From Hetaerina americana (lineage: Eukaryota > Arthropoda > Insecta > Odonata > Calopterygidae), in the NCBI GenBank assembly GCA_022747635.1, contig JAKTNV010000172.1, forward strand, positions 379,501-443,500: 64,000 nucleotides of DNA. Direction: 5' to 3'. The position numbers and the translations under genes were made by a program. Shown piece after piece: positions 46,140 to 60,322 of the stretch. The notes beneath the pieces are model-generated. The model saw only the letters and a list, made by a program, of their open reading frames with translations, had not been told where the DNA came from and ran no database searches. Every line of letters starts with the position of its first letter. The first letter of the stretch is position 1.

Positions 46140-48161
46140 AGCTTTACGCCCGATCGGTTTTGTTGACCTCCTCACTCTAGCAGGTATTTGTGAAAGATTA
46201 TATCAGCCAAAAAACCATCATCTCAAATCGCCAAACAATTTAAATGTCTTCCCGAATCCACTCGTACTGGCCCAGACCAGCCATAGAAACCGAGAAGAGG
46301 TTGAGTGCCTTCAGCGGATAACTCGGCCGCCACCTGGACTATGCAGTTGGGAATCACGATATCAATGCAAACTTTGATATTTTGAAATGTTTCGTTCCGC
46401 GGTTTCTCAGACCGCGGGGAAGCAGAGCGGCCAGGTCCGGAGGGGACCTTGAAGCGCACCATGGGCCGGACTACACTTTGATCTTAGCCATTAGGCTAAG
46501 AAGAAGAGTCGGGGGACCAAACTGTATGATTTCGCGCACGGCGCTCCTACGCGACGAAGCGCCTTGGCACGTGCCACCCGTGGGTAAAAGGGGAGGGGAG
46601 GAGTCGGGCTCGAATGCCAAGACGTTCCTCCTCTACTGATTGCGGGAGGAGGGGGGCGGAGGACCTAGCACGCGAGGATTCATTCTGGTGGGCGCGACGC
46701 GCTGAATTTAAAATTTATTTTGTTGAAATTTTTCGTTCCGCAGTCCCTTAGAAAACGGGAAAACCCTCCGTCGCACCCCTCTGTCTTCAGCATTTACATC
46801 TTTTAAACATTTTGTTAGTTAAAAACGAAAAATTTTCAATTAACATTCCACGGTGTTTCAGGCCGTAGAATATTGTCCACCAGGCCCCGTGGTGCCATGA
46901 TTTAATGCCCTCCCATGCCGCCACGTCCTTCACATAAAAACGGGGTGGCGGGGGCCATTAGAAGAGCATCCTCGCGTGCTAGTTCCTCCGCCCCCTTCCA
47001 CCTCTCGATTCTGCGGAGTAGGAAATTCGAGTCGTCGAGGCCCCCTACTCCACCGGGCAGTGTGTGCGAAGGCACTTCGGCGCTTAGGATGCGCAGTCCG
47101 GTAAAAAACATAAAGTTCATCTATATCTACATAATACCCCGTTAGAAGCCGCAAGGGCGTGGGGTGTTAGGTCACCAACTGTAAAAAGGAAATACACCAC
47201 ATGCAAAAGAAACAACACGCAAAAATACACCCACAGCAGCGCACACACACATGCAAAAATCCCTTCATCCAATACTCATGCAAACGCATATACCGCAAAA
47301 CAACTAAAAAACTGCACCACATGATGCAGCACGGAAGGCATCCTACAACACGGAAGCCAGGACAAACAAGCAAGAAATTTAAACATCACTACCACATGAA
47401 AATGTACCACGTAGCACTCCATCCCGAAAAGGTCTGTAAAAGGCAACGAATTCGACCCAACGTTGCTGGTTGCAGGAATTTCCCCCCGCGGAGAGGGACG
47501 AGGAAATGAAATGGAAACTTAAAAACAGATGAAATAAACACAAATGTGGTCATTCGGAAAGAATGGATTATAACAAATCGCATTAGGTTAGTGGAAGAGC
47601 ATGCATAATACATACAACTAATGATTTTTTAGACGCTGAGGGTGGCTAGTGGAATTTTTGCTATCTATAACCCTGCAGTTGCTATCCCGTATCGTCCGGG
47701 GGGAAATGGAGTCCTTAAGTCTTCTAGCTCTGGCATCTATTTCTTGATTTTTATATGCATGATCCAAGCGACCAATTTATATATTAGTACGAATAATTTG
47801 CGAGACCTCGGTGCTGAGCCATGCGGATCAAATTTATTCAATCATTTCAATCTTGCATTGAGACGTCTTTCAGCTAATGATTCCCACCCTAAATCCATGA
47901 ATATTTATATAAAAACTCATACATTATGGCACCCTCATTTCTTCTTCTTGGCCTTATGGTTAAGATCAAATTGAGGTCCGGCCCCCGGTGCACTTGCAAG
48001 TCCGCAATGGACCGGTAGCTTGAACACCGAGGCCGCACGGCCGCCTTAGGACCCCCGGGGGAACTCTCCGTCAATCCCGTACGTATCCGAGCAGGGCGGA
48101 TGATTTGAAATACGCGCGGTTTCATTTTCGGCCGCGACGATGGTCAAGCGACAGTTATTTG
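46140..48161 (+). repeat. Satellite unit with 7-bp deletion (2,022 bp)
   Basis: GCAAGGGCGTGGGGTG near 47153 replaces GCAAGGGCGTGTGGCGTGGG; seven bases are lost between repeated GGCGTG motifs. U2-like modules at about 46471-46511 and 47937-47974. The next boundary reads TTTGAGGTTTACG, a variant of CGAGCTTTACG. Confidence 0.93.
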
Positions 48162-50190
48162 AGGTTTACGCCCGATCGGTTTTGTTGACCTCCTCACTCA
48201 AGCAGGTATTTGTGAAAGATTATATCAGCCAAAAAACCATCATCTCAAATCGCTAAACAATTTAAATGTCTTCCCTAATCCACTCGTACTGGCCCAGACC
48301 AGCTATAGAAACCGAGAAGAGGTTGAGTGCCTTCAGCGGATAACTCGGCCGCCACCTGGACTATGCAGGTGGGAATCACGATATCAATGCAAACTTTGAA
48401 ATATTGAAATGTTTCGTTCCGCGGTTTCTCAGAACGCGGGGAAGCAGAGCGGCCAGGTCCGGAGGGGACCTGGAAGCGCACCATGGGCCGGACTACACTT
48501 TGATCTTAGCCATTAGGCTAAGAAGAAGATTCGGGGGATCAAACTGTATGATTTCGCGCACGGCGCTCCTACGCGACGAAGCGCCTTGGCACGTGCCACC
48601 CGTGGGTAAAAGGGGAGGGGAGGAGTCGGGCTCGAATGCCAAGACGTTCCTCCTCTACTGATTGCGGGAGGAGGGGGGTGGAGGACCTAGCACGCGAGGA
48701 TTCATTCTGGTGGGCGCGACGCGCTGAATTTAAAATTTATTTTGTTGAAATTTTTCGTTCCGCAGTCCCTTAGAAAACGGGAAAACCCTCCGTCGCACCC
48801 CTCTGTCTTCAGCATTTACATCTTTTAAACATTTTGTTAGTTCAAAACGAAAAATTTTCATTTAACATTCCACGGTGTTTCAGGCCGTAGAATATTGTCC
48901 ACAAGGCCCCGTGGTGCCATGATTTAATGCCCTCCCATGCCGCCACGTCCTTCACATAAAAACGGGGCGGCGGGGGCCATTAGAAGAGCATCCTCGCGTG
49001 CTAGTTCCTCCGCCCCCTTCCACCTCTCGATTCTGCGGAGTAGGAAATTCGAGTCGTCGAGGCCCCCTACTCCACCGGGCAGTGTGTGCGAAGGCACTTC
49101 GGCGCTTAGGATGCGCAGTCCGGTAAAAAACATAAAGTTCATCTATATCTACATAATACCCCGTTAGCAGCCGCAAGGGCGTGTGGCGTGGGGTGTTAGG
49201 TCACCAACTGTAAAAAGGAAATACACCACATGCAAAAGAAACAACACGCAAAAATAAACCCACAGCAGCGCACACACTCATGCAAAAATCCCTTCATCCA
49301 ATACTCATGCAAACGCATATACCGCAAAACAACTAAAAAACTGCACCACATGATGCAGCACGGAAGGCATCCTACAACACGGAAGCCAGCACAAACAAGC
49401 AAGAAATTTAAACATCACTACCACATGAAAATGTACCACGTAGCACTCCACCCCGAAAGAGTCTGTAAAAGGCAACGAATTCGACCCAACGTTGCTGGTA
49501 GCAGGAATTTCCCCCCGCGGAGAGGGACGAGGAAATGAAATGGAAACTTAAAAACAGATGAAATAAACACAAATGTGGTCATTCGGAAAGAATGGATTAT
49601 AACAAAACGCATAAGGTTAGTGGAAGAGCATGCATAATACATACAACTAATGATTTTTTAGACGCTGAGGGTGGCTAGTGGAATTTTTGCTATCTATAAC
49701 CCTGCAGTTGCTATCCCGTATCGTCCGGGGGGAAATGGAGTCCTTAAGTCTTCTAGCTCTGGCATCTATTTCCTGAATTTTATATGCATGATCCAAGCGA
49801 CCAATTTATATATTAGTACGAATAATTTGCGAGACCTCGGTGCTGAGCCATGCGGATCAAATTTATTCAATCATTTCAATCTTGCATTGAGACGTCTTTC
49901 AGCCAATGATTCCCACCCTAAATCCATGAATATTTATATAAAAACTCATACATTATGGCATCCTCATTTCTTCTTCTTGGCCTTATGGTTAAGATCAAAT
50001 TGAGGTCCGGCCCCCGGTGCCCTTGCAAGTCCGCAATGGACCGGTAGCTTGAACACCGAGGCCGCACGGCCGCCTTAGGACCCCCGGGGGAACTCTCCGT
50101 CAATCCCGTACGTATCCGAGCAGGGCGGATGATTTGAAATACGCGCGGTTTCATTTTCGGCCGCGACGATGGTCAAGCGACAGTTATTCG
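48162..50190 (+). repeat. Satellite unit (A-type, 2,029 bp)
   Basis: U2-like modules at about 48493-48533 and 49966-50003, relic at about 49144-49940. Shares the AAATAAACCC variant (about 49252) with the next unit. Confidence 0.93.
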
Positions 50191-52219
50191 AGCTTTACGC
50201 CCGATCGGTTTTGTTGACCTCCTCACTCTAGCAGGTATTTGTGAAAGATTATATCAGCCAAAAAACCATCATCTCAAATCGCCAAACAATTTAAATGTCT
50301 TCCCGAATCCACTCGTACTGGCCCAGACCAGCCATAGAAACCGAGAAGAGGTTGAGTGCCTTCAGCGGATAACTCGGCCGCCACCTGGACTATGCAGGTG
50401 GGAATCACGATATCAATGCAAACTTTGATATTTTGAAATGTTTCGTTCCGCGGTTTCTCAGACCGCGGGGAAGCAGAGCGGCCAGGTCCGGAGGGGACCT
50501 GGAAGCGCACCATGGGCCGGACTACACTTTGATCTTAGCCATTAGGCTAAGAAGAAGAGTCGGGGGACCAAACTGTATGATTTCGCGCACGGCGCTCCTA
50601 CGCGACAAAGCGCCTTGGCACGTGCCACCCGTGGGTAAAAAGGGAGGGGAGGAGTCGGGCTCGAATGCCAAGACGTTCCTCCTCTACTGATATCGGGAGG
50701 AGGGGGGCGGAGGACCTAGCACGCGAGGATTCATTCTGGTGGGCGCGACGCGCTGAATTTAAAATTTATTTTGCAGAAATTTTTCGTTCCGCAGTCCCTT
50801 AGACAACGGGAAAACCCTCCGTCGCACCCCTCTGTCTTCAGCATTAACATCTTTTAAACATTTTGTTAGTTCAAAACGAAAAATTTTCAATTAACATTCC
50901 ACGGTGTTTCAGGCCGTAGAATATTGTCCACCAGGCCCCGTGGTGCCATGATTTAATGCCCTCCCATGCCGCCACGTCCTTCACATAAAAACGGGGCGGC
51001 GGGGGCCATTAGAAGAGCATCCTCGCGTGCTAGTTCCTCCGCCCCCTTCCACCTCTCGATTCTGCGGAGTAGGAAATTCGAGTCGTCGAGGCCCCCTACT
51101 CCACCGGGCAGTGTGTGCGAAGGCACTTCGGCGCTTAGGATGCGCAGTCCGGTAAAAAACATAAAGTTCATCTATATCTACATAATACCCCGTTAGCAGC
51201 CGCAAGGGCGTGTGGCGTGGGGTGTTAGGTCACCAACTGTAAAAAGGAAATACACCACATGCAAAAGAAACAACACGCAAAAATAAACCCACAGCAGCGC
51301 ACACACTCATGCAAAAATCCCTTCATCCAATACTCATGCAAACGCATATACCGCAAAACAACTAAAAAACAGCACCACATGATGCAGCACGGAAGGCATC
51401 CTACAACACGGAAGCCAGCACAAACAAGCAAGAAATTTAAACATCACTACCACATGAAAATGTACCACGTAGCACTCCACCCCGAAAGAGTCTGTAAAAG
51501 GCAACGAATTCGACCCAACGTTGCTGGTAGCAGGAATTTCCCCCCGCGGAGAGGGACGAGGAAATGAAATGGAAACTTAAAAACAGATGAAATAAACACA
51601 AATGTGGTCATTCGGAAAGAATGGATTATAACAAAACGCATAAGGTTAGTGGAAGAGCATGCATAATACATACAACTAATGATTTTTTGGACGCTGAGGG
51701 TGGCTAGTGGAATTTTTGCTATCTATAACCCTGCAGTTGCTATCCCGTATCGTCCGGGGGGAAATGGAGTCCTTAAGTCTTCTAGCTCTGGCATCTATTT
51801 CCTGAATTTTATATGCATGATCCAAGCGACCAATTTATATATTAGTACGAATAATTTGCGAGACCTCGGTGCTGAGCCATGCGGATCAAATTTATTCAAT
51901 CATTTCAATCTTGCATTGAGACGTCTTTCAGCCAATGATTCCCACCCTAAATCCATGAATATTTATATAAAAACTCATACATTATGGCACCCTCATTTCT
52001 TCTTCTTGGCCTTACGGTTAAGATCAAATTGAGGTCCGGCCCCCGGTGCACTTGCAAGTCCGCAATGGACCGGTAGCTTGAACACCGAGGCCGCACGGCC
52101 GCCTTAGGACCCCCGGGGGAACTCTCCGTCAATCCCGTACGTATCCGAGCAGGGCGGATGATTTGAAATACGCGCGGTTTCATTTTCGGCCGCGACGATG
52201 GTCAAGCGACAGTTATTCG
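50191..52219 (+). repeat. Satellite unit, subfamily R (2,029 bp)
   Basis: R marks: GCGACAAAGCGCC, CTGATATCGGGAGG, TTTTGCAGAAATT, TTAGACAACGGG, GCATTAACATC. U2-like modules at about 50522-50562 and 51995-52032. Confidence 0.93.
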
Positions 52220-54249
52220 AGCTTTACGCCCGATCGGTTTTGTTGACCTCCTCACTCTAGCAGGTATTTGTGAAAGATTATATCAGCCAAAAAACCATCA
52301 TCTCAAATCGCCAAACAATTTAAATGTCTTCCCGAATCCACTCGTACTGGCCCAGACCAGCCATAGAAACCGAAAAGAGGTTGAGTGCCTTCAGCGGATA
52401 ACTCGGCCGCCACCTGGACTATGCAGGTGGGAATCACGATATCAATGCAAACTTTGATATTTTGAAATGTTTCGTTCCGCGGTTTCTCAGACCGCGGGGA
52501 AGCAGAGCGGCCAGGTCCGGAGGGGACCTGGAAGCGCACCATGGGCCGGACTACTTTTTGATCTAAGCCATTAGGCTAAGAAGAAGAGTCGGGGGACCAA
52601 ACTGTATGATTTCGCGCACGGCGCTCCTACGCGACAAAGCGCCTTGGCACGTGCCACCCGTGGGTAAAAGGGGAGGGGAGGAGTCGGGCTCGAATGCCAA
52701 GACGTTCCTCCTCTACTGATATCGGGAGGAGGGGGGCGGAGGACCTAGCACGCGAGGATTCATTCTGGTGGGCGCGACGCGCTGAATTTAAAATTTATTT
52801 TGTAGAAATTTTTCGTTCCGCAGTCCCTTAGACAACGGGAAAACCCTCTTTCGCACCCCTCTGTCTTCAGCATTTACATCTTTTAAACATTTTGTTAGTT
52901 CAAAACGAAAAATTTTCAATTAACATTCCACGGTGTTTCAGGCTTTAGAATATTGTCCACCAGGCCCCGTGGTGCCATGATTTAATGCCCTCCCATGCCG
53001 CCACGTCCTTCACATAAAAACGGGATCGGCGGGGGCCATTAGAAGAGCATCCTCGCGTGCTAGTTCCTCCGCCCCCTTCCACCTCTCGATTCTGCGGAGT
53101 AGGAAATTCGAGTCGTCGAGGCCCCCTACTCCACCGGGCAGTGTGTGCGAAGGCACTTCGGCGCTTAGGATGCGCAGTCCGGTAAAAAACATAAAGTTCA
53201 TCTATATCTACATAATACCCCGTTAGCAGCCGCAAGGGCGTGTGGCGTGGGGTGTTAGGTCACCAACTGTAAAATGGAAATACACCACATGCAAAAGAAA
53301 CAACACGCAAAAATACACCCACAGCAGCGCACACACTCATGCAAAAATCCCTTCATCCAATACTCATGCAAACGCATATACCGCAAAACAACTAAAAAAC
53401 TGCACCACATGATGCAGCACGGAAGGCATCCTACAACACGGAAGCCAGCACAAACAAGCAAGAAATTTAAACATCACTACCACATGAAAATGTACCACGT
53501 AGCACTCCACCCCGAAAGAGTCTGTAAAAGGCAACGAATTCGACCCAACGTTGCTGGTAGCAGGAATTTCCCCCCGCGGAGAGGGTCGAGGAAATGAAAT
53601 GGAAACTTAAAAACAGATGAAATAAACACAAATGTGGTCATTCGGAAAGAATGGATTATAACAAAACGCATAAGGTTAGTGGAAGAGCATGCATAATACA
53701 TACAACTAATGATTTTTTAGACGCTGAGGGTGGCTAGTGGAATTTTTGCTATCTATAACCCTGCAGTTGCTATCCCGTATCGTCCGGGGGGAAATGGAGT
53801 CCTTAAGTCTTCTAGCTCTGGCATCTATTTCCTGAATTTTATATGCATGATCCAAGCGACCAATTTATATATTAGTACGAATAATTTGCGAGACCTCGGT
53901 GCTGAGCCATGCGGATCAAATTTATTCAATCATTTCAATCTTGCATTGAGACGTCTTTCAGCCAATGATTTCCACCCTAAATCCATGAATATTTATATAA
54001 AAACTCATACATTATGGCACCCTCATTTCTTCTTCTTGGCCTTATGGTTAAGATCAAATTGAGGTCCGGCCCCCGGTGCACTTGCAAGTCCGCAATGGAC
54101 CGGTAGCTTGAACACCGAGGCCGCACGGCCGCCTTAGGACCCCCGGGGGAACTCTCCGTCAATCCCGTACGTATCCGAGCAGGGCGGATGATTTGAAATA
54201 CGCGCGGTTTCATTTTCGGCCGCGACGATGGTCAAGCGACAGTTATTCG
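52220..54249 (+). repeat. Satellite unit, subfamily R-like (2,030 bp)
   Basis: R marks in part (GCGACAAAGC, GATATCGGGAGG, TTTTGTAGAAATT). An ACGGGATCGGCGG variant lies near 53020. U2-like modules at about 52551-52591 and 54025-54062. Confidence 0.93.
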
Positions 54250-56278
54250 AGCTTTACGCCCGATCGGTTTTGTTGACCTCCTCACTCTAGCAGGTATTTG
54301 TGAAAGATTATATCAGCCAAAAAACCATCATCTCAAATCGCCAAACAATTTAAATGTCTTCCCGAATCCACTCGTACTGGCCCAGACCAGCCATAGAAAC
54401 CGAAAAGAGGTTGAGTGCCTTCAGCGGATAACTCGGCCGCCACCTGGACTATGCAGGTGGGAATCACGATATCAATGCACACTTTGATATTTTAAAATGT
54501 TTCGTTCCGCGGTTTCTCAGACCGCGGGGAAGCAGAGCGGCCAGATCCGGAGGGGACCTGGAAGCGCACCATGGGCCGGACTACACTTTGATCTTAGCCA
54601 TTAGGCTAAGAAGAAGAGTCGGGGGACCAAACTGTATGATTTCGCGCACGGCGCTCCTACGCGTCGAAGCGCCTTGGCACGTGCCACCCGTTGGTTAAAG
54701 GGGAGGGGAGGAGTCGGGCTCGAATGCCAAGACGTTCCTCCTCTACTGATTGCGGGAGGAGGGAGGCGGAGGACCTAGCACGCGAGGATTCATTCTGGTG
54801 GGCGCGACGCGCTGAATTTAAAATTTATTTTGTTGAAATTTTTCGTTCCGCAGTCCCTTAGAAAACGGGAAAACCCTCCGTCGCACCCCTCTGTCTTCAG
54901 CATTTACATCTTTTAAACATTTTGTTAGTTCAAAACGAAAAATTTTCAATTAACATTCCACGGTGTTCCAGGCCGTAGAATATTGTCCACCAGGCCCCAT
55001 GGTGCCATGATTTAATGCCCTCCCATGCTGCCACGTCCTTCACATAAAAACGGGGCGGCGGGGGCCATTAGAAGAGCATCCTCGCGTGCTAGTTCCTCCG
55101 CCATCTTCCACCTCTCGATTCTGCGGAGTAGAAAATTCGAGTCGTCGAGGCCCCCTACTCCACCGGGCAGTGTGTGCGAAGGCACTTCGGCGCTTAGGAT
55201 GCGCAGTCCTGTAAAAAATATTAAGTTCATCTATATCTACATTATACCCCGTTAGCAGCCGCAAGGGCGTGTGGCGTGGGGTGTTAGGTCACCAACTGTA
55301 AAAAGGAAATACACCACATGCAAAAGAAACAACACGCAAAAATACACCCACAGCAGCGCACACACTCATGCAAAAATCCCTTCATCCAATACTCATGCAA
55401 ACGCATATACCGCAAAACAACTAAAAAACTGCACCACATGATGCAGCACGGAAGGCATCCTACAACACGGAAGCCAGCACAAACAAGCAAGAAATTTAAA
55501 CATCACTACCACATGAAAATGTACCACGTAGCACTCCACCCCGAAAGAGTCTGTAAAAGGCAACGAATTCGACCCAACGTTGCTGGTAGCAGGTTTTTCC
55601 CCCTGCGGAGAGGGACGAGGAAATGAAATGGAAACTTAAAAACAGATGAAATAAACAAAAATGTGGTCATTCGGAAAGAATGGATTATAACAAAACGCAT
55701 AAGGTTAGTGGAAGAGCATGCATAATACATACAACTAATGATTTTTTAGACGCTGAGGGTGGCTAGTGGAATTTTTGCTATCTATAACCCTGCAGTTGCT
55801 ATCCCGTATCGTCCGGGGGGAAATGGAGTCCTTCAGTCTTCTAGCTCTGGCATCTATTTCCTGAATTTTATATGCATGATCCAAGCGACCAATTTGTATA
55901 TTAGTACGAATAATTTGCGAGACCTCGGTGCTGAGCCATGCGGATCAAATTTATTCAATTATTTCAATCTTGCATTGAGACGTCTTTCAGCCAATGATTC
56001 CCACCCTAAATCCATGAATATTTATATAAAAACTCATACATTATGGCACCCTCATTTCTTCTTCTTGGCCTTATGGTTAAGATCAAATTGAGGTCCGGCC
56101 CCCGGTGCACTTGCAAGTCCGCAATGGACCGGTAGCTTGAACACCGAGGCCGCACGGCCGCCTTAGGACCCCCGGGGGAACTCTCCGTCAATCCCGTACG
56201 TATCCGAGCAGGGCGGATGATTTGAAATACGCGCGGTTTCATTTTCGGCCGCGACGATGTTCAAGCGACAGTTATTCG
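54250..56278 (+). repeat. Satellite unit with many private substitutions (2,029 bp)
   Basis: More diverged than its neighbours between about 54960 and 55960, e.g. CCGCCATCTTCC, AAAATATTAAGTTC, CAGGTTTTTCCCC, CCTTCAGTC. U2-like modules at about 54581-54621 and 56054-56091. Confidence 0.93.
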
Positions 56279-58300
56279 AGCTTTACGCCCGATAGCTTTT
56301 GTTGACCTCCTCACTCTAGCAGGTATTTGTGAAAGATTATATCAGCCAAAAAACCATCATCTCAAATCGCTAAACAATTTAAATGTCTTCCCGAATCCAC
56401 TCGTACTGGCCCAGACCAGCCATAGAAACCGAGAAGAGGTTGAGTGCCTTCAGCGGATAACTCGGCCGCCACCTGGACTATGCAGGTGGGAATCACGATA
56501 TCAATGCAAACTTTGATATTTTGAAATGTTTCGTTCCGCGGTTTCTCAGACCGCGGGGAAGCAGAGCGGCTAGGTCCGGAGGGGACCTGGAAGCGCACCA
56601 TGGGCCGGACTACACTTTGATCTTAGCCATTAGGCTAAGAAGAAGAGTCGGGGGATCAAACTGTATGATTTCGCGCACGGCGCTCCTACGCGACGAAGCG
56701 CCTTGGCACGTGCCACCCGTGGGTAAAAGGGGAGGGGAGGAGTCGGGCTCGAATGCCAAGACGTTCCTCCTCTACTGATATCGGGAGGAGGGGGGCGGAG
56801 GACCTAGCACGCGAGGATTCATTCTGGTGGGCGCGACGCGCTGAATTTAAAATTTATTTTGCAGAAATTTTTCGTTCCGCAGTCCCTTAGACAACGGGAA
56901 AACCCTCCGTCGCACCCCTCTGTCTTCAGCATTAACATCTTTTAAACATTTTGTTAGTTCAAAACGAAAAATTTTCAATTAACATTCCACGGTGTTTCAG
57001 GCCGTAGAATATTGTCCACCAGGCCCCGTGGTGCCATGATTTAATGCCCTCCCATGCCGCCACGTCCTTCACATAAAAACGGGGCGGCGGGGGCCATTAG
57101 AAGAGCATCCTCGCGTGCTAGTTCCTCCGCCCCCTTCCACCTCTCGATTCTGCGGAGTAGGAAATTCGAGTCGTCGAGGCCCCCTACTCCACCGGGCAGT
57201 GTGTGCGAAGGCACTTCGGCGCTTAGGATGCGCAGTCCGGTAAAAAACATAAAGTTCATCTATATCTACATAATACCCCGTTAGCAGCCGCAAGGGCGTG
57301 GGGTGTTAGGTCACCAACTGTAAAAAGGAAATACACCACATGCAAAAGAAACAACACGCAAAAATACACCCACAGCAGGGCACACACTCATGCAAAAATC
57401 CCTTCATCCAATACTCATGCAAACGCATATACCGCAAAACAACTAAAAAACTGCACCACATGATGCAGCACGGAAGGCATCCTACAACACGGAAGCCAGC
57501 ACAAACAAGCAAGAAATTTAAACATCACTACCACATGAAAATGTACCACGTAGCACTCCACCCCGAAAGAGTCTGTAAAAGGCAACGAATTCGACCCAAC
57601 GTTGCTGGTAGCAGGAATTTCCCCCCGCGGAGAGGGACGAGGAAATGAAATGGAAACTTAAAAACAGATGAAATAAACACAAATGTGGTCATTCGGAAAG
57701 AATGGATTATAACAAAACGCATAAGGTTAGTGGAAGAGCATGCATAATACATACAACTAATGATTTTTTAGACGCTGAGGGTGGCTAGTGGAATTTTTGC
57801 TATCTATAACCCTGCAGTTGCTATCCCGTATCGTCCGGGGGGAAATGGAGTCCTTAAGTCTTCTAGCTCTGGCATCTATTTCCTGAATTTTATATGCATG
57901 ATCCAAGCGACCAATTTATATATTAGTACGAATAATTTGCGAGACCTCGGTGCTGAGCCATGCGGATCAAATTTATTCAATCATTTCAATCTTGCATTGA
58001 GACGTCTTTCAGCCAATGATTCCCACCCTAAATCCATGAATATTTATATAAAAACTCATACATTATGGCATCCTCATTTCTTCTTCTTGGCCTTATGGTT
58101 AAGATCAAATTGAGGTCCGGCCCCCGGTGCACTTGCAAGTCCGCAATGGACCGGTAGCTTGAACACCGAGGCCGCACGGCCGCCTTAGGACCCCCGGGGG
58201 AACTCTCCGTCAATCCCGTACGTATCCGAGCAGGGCGGATGATTTGAAATACGCGCGGTTTCATTTTCGGCCGCGACGATGGTCAAGCGACAGTTATTCG
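56279..58300 (+). repeat. Satellite unit, subfamily R with 7-bp deletion (2,022 bp)
   Basis: R marks plus GCAAGGGCGTGGGGTG near 57292. Near identical to the next unit at an offset of 2,022. U2-like modules at about 56610-56650 and 58076-58113. Confidence 0.93.
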
Positions 58301-60322
58301 AGCTTTACGCCCGATCGGTTTTGTTGACCTCCTCACTCTAGCAGGTATTTGTGAAAGATTATATCAGCCAAAAAACCATCATCTCAAATCGCCAAACAAT
58401 TTAAATGTCTTCCCGAATCCACTCGTACTGGCCCAGACCAGCCATAGAAACCGAGAAGAGGTTGAGTGCCTTCAGCGGATAACTCGGCCGCCACCTGGAC
58501 TATGCAGGTGGGAATCACGATATCAATGCAAACTTTGATATTTTGAAATGTTTCGTTCCGCGGTTTCTCAGACCGCGGGGAAGCAGAGCGGCCAGGTCCG
58601 GAGGGGACCTGGAAGCGCACCATGGGCCGGACTACACTTTGATCTTAGCCATTAGGCTAAGAAGAAGAGTCGGGGGACCAAACTGTATGATTTCGCGCAC
58701 GGCGCTCCTACGCGACAAAGCGCCTTGGCACGTGCCACCCGTGGGTAAAAGGGGAGGGGAGGAGTCGGGCTCGAATGCCAAGACGTTCCTCCTCTACTGA
58801 TATCGGGAGGAGGGGGGCGGAGGACCTAGCACGCGAGGATTCATTCTGGTGGGCGCGACGCGCTGAATTTAAAATTTATTTTGCAGAAATTTTTCGTTCC
58901 GCAGTCCCTTAGACAACGGGAAAACCCTCCGTCGCACCCCTCTGTCTTCAGCATTAACATCTTTTAAACATTTTGTTAGTTCAAAACGAAAAATTTTCAA
59001 TTAACATTCCACGGTGTTTCAGGCCGTAGAATATTGTCCACCAGGCCCCGTGGTGCCATGATTTAATGCCCTCCCATGCCGCCACGTCCTTCACATAAAA
59101 ACGGGGCGGCGGGGGCCATTAGAAGAGCATCCTCGCGTGCTAGTTCCTCCGCCCCCTTCCACCTCTCGATTCTGCGGAGTAGGAAATTCGAGTCGTCGAG
59201 GCCCCCTACTCCACCGGGCAGTGTGTGCGAAGGCACTTCGGCGCTTAGGATGCGCAGTCCGGTAAAAAACATAAAGTTCATCTATATCTACATAATACCC
59301 CGTTAGCAGCCGCAAGGGCGTGGGGTGTTAGGTCACCAACTGTAAAAAGGAAATACACCACATGCAAAAGAAACAACACGCAAAAATACACCCACAGCAG
59401 GGCACACACTCATGCAAAAATCCCTTCATCCAATACTCATGCAAACGCATATACCGCAAAACAACTAAAAAACTGCACCACATGATGCAGCACGGAAGGC
59501 ATCCTACAACACGGAAGCCAGCACAAACAAGCAAGAAATTTAAACATCACTACCACATGAAAATGTACCACGTAGCACTCCACCCCGAAAGAGTCTGTAA
59601 AAGGCAACGAATTCGACCCAACGTTGCTGGTAGCAGGAATTTCCCCCCGCGGAGAGGGACGAGGAAATGAAATGGAAACTTAAAAACAGATGAAATAAAC
59701 ACAAATGTGGTCATTCGGAAAGAATGGATTATAACAAAACGCATAAGGTTAGTGGAAGAGCATGCATAATACATACAACTAATGATTTTTTAGACGCTGA
59801 GGGTGGCTAGTGGAATTTTTGCTATCTATAACCCTGCAGTTGCTATCCCGTATCGTCCGGGGGGAAATGGAGTCCTTAAGTCTTCTAGCTCTGGCATCTA
59901 TTTCCTGAATTTTATATGCATGATCCAAGCGACCAATTTATATATTAGTACGAATAATTTGCGAGACCTCGGTGCTGAGCCATGCGGATCAAATTTATTC
60001 AATCATTTCAATCTTGCATTGAGACGTCTTTCAGCCAATGATTCCCACCCTAAATCCATGAATATTTATATAAAAACTCATACATTATGGCACCCTCATT
60101 TCTTCTTCTTGGCCTTATGGTTAAGATCAAATTGAGGTCCGGCCCCCGGTGCACTTGCAAGTCCGCAATGGACCGGTAGCTTGAACACCGAGGCCGCACG
60201 GCCGCCTTAGGACCCCCGGGGGAACTCTCCGTCAATCCCGTACGTATCCGAGCAGGGCGGATGATTTGAAATACGCGCGGTTTCATTTTCGGCCGCGACG
60301 ATGGTCAAGCGACAGTTATTCG
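58301..60322 (+). repeat. Satellite unit, subfamily R with 7-bp deletion (2,022 bp)
   Basis: Tandem near-copy of the preceding unit, sharing R marks, the 7-bp deletion (near 59314) and the AGCAGGGCACAC variant. U2-like modules at about 58632-58672 and 60098-60135. Confidence 0.93.
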
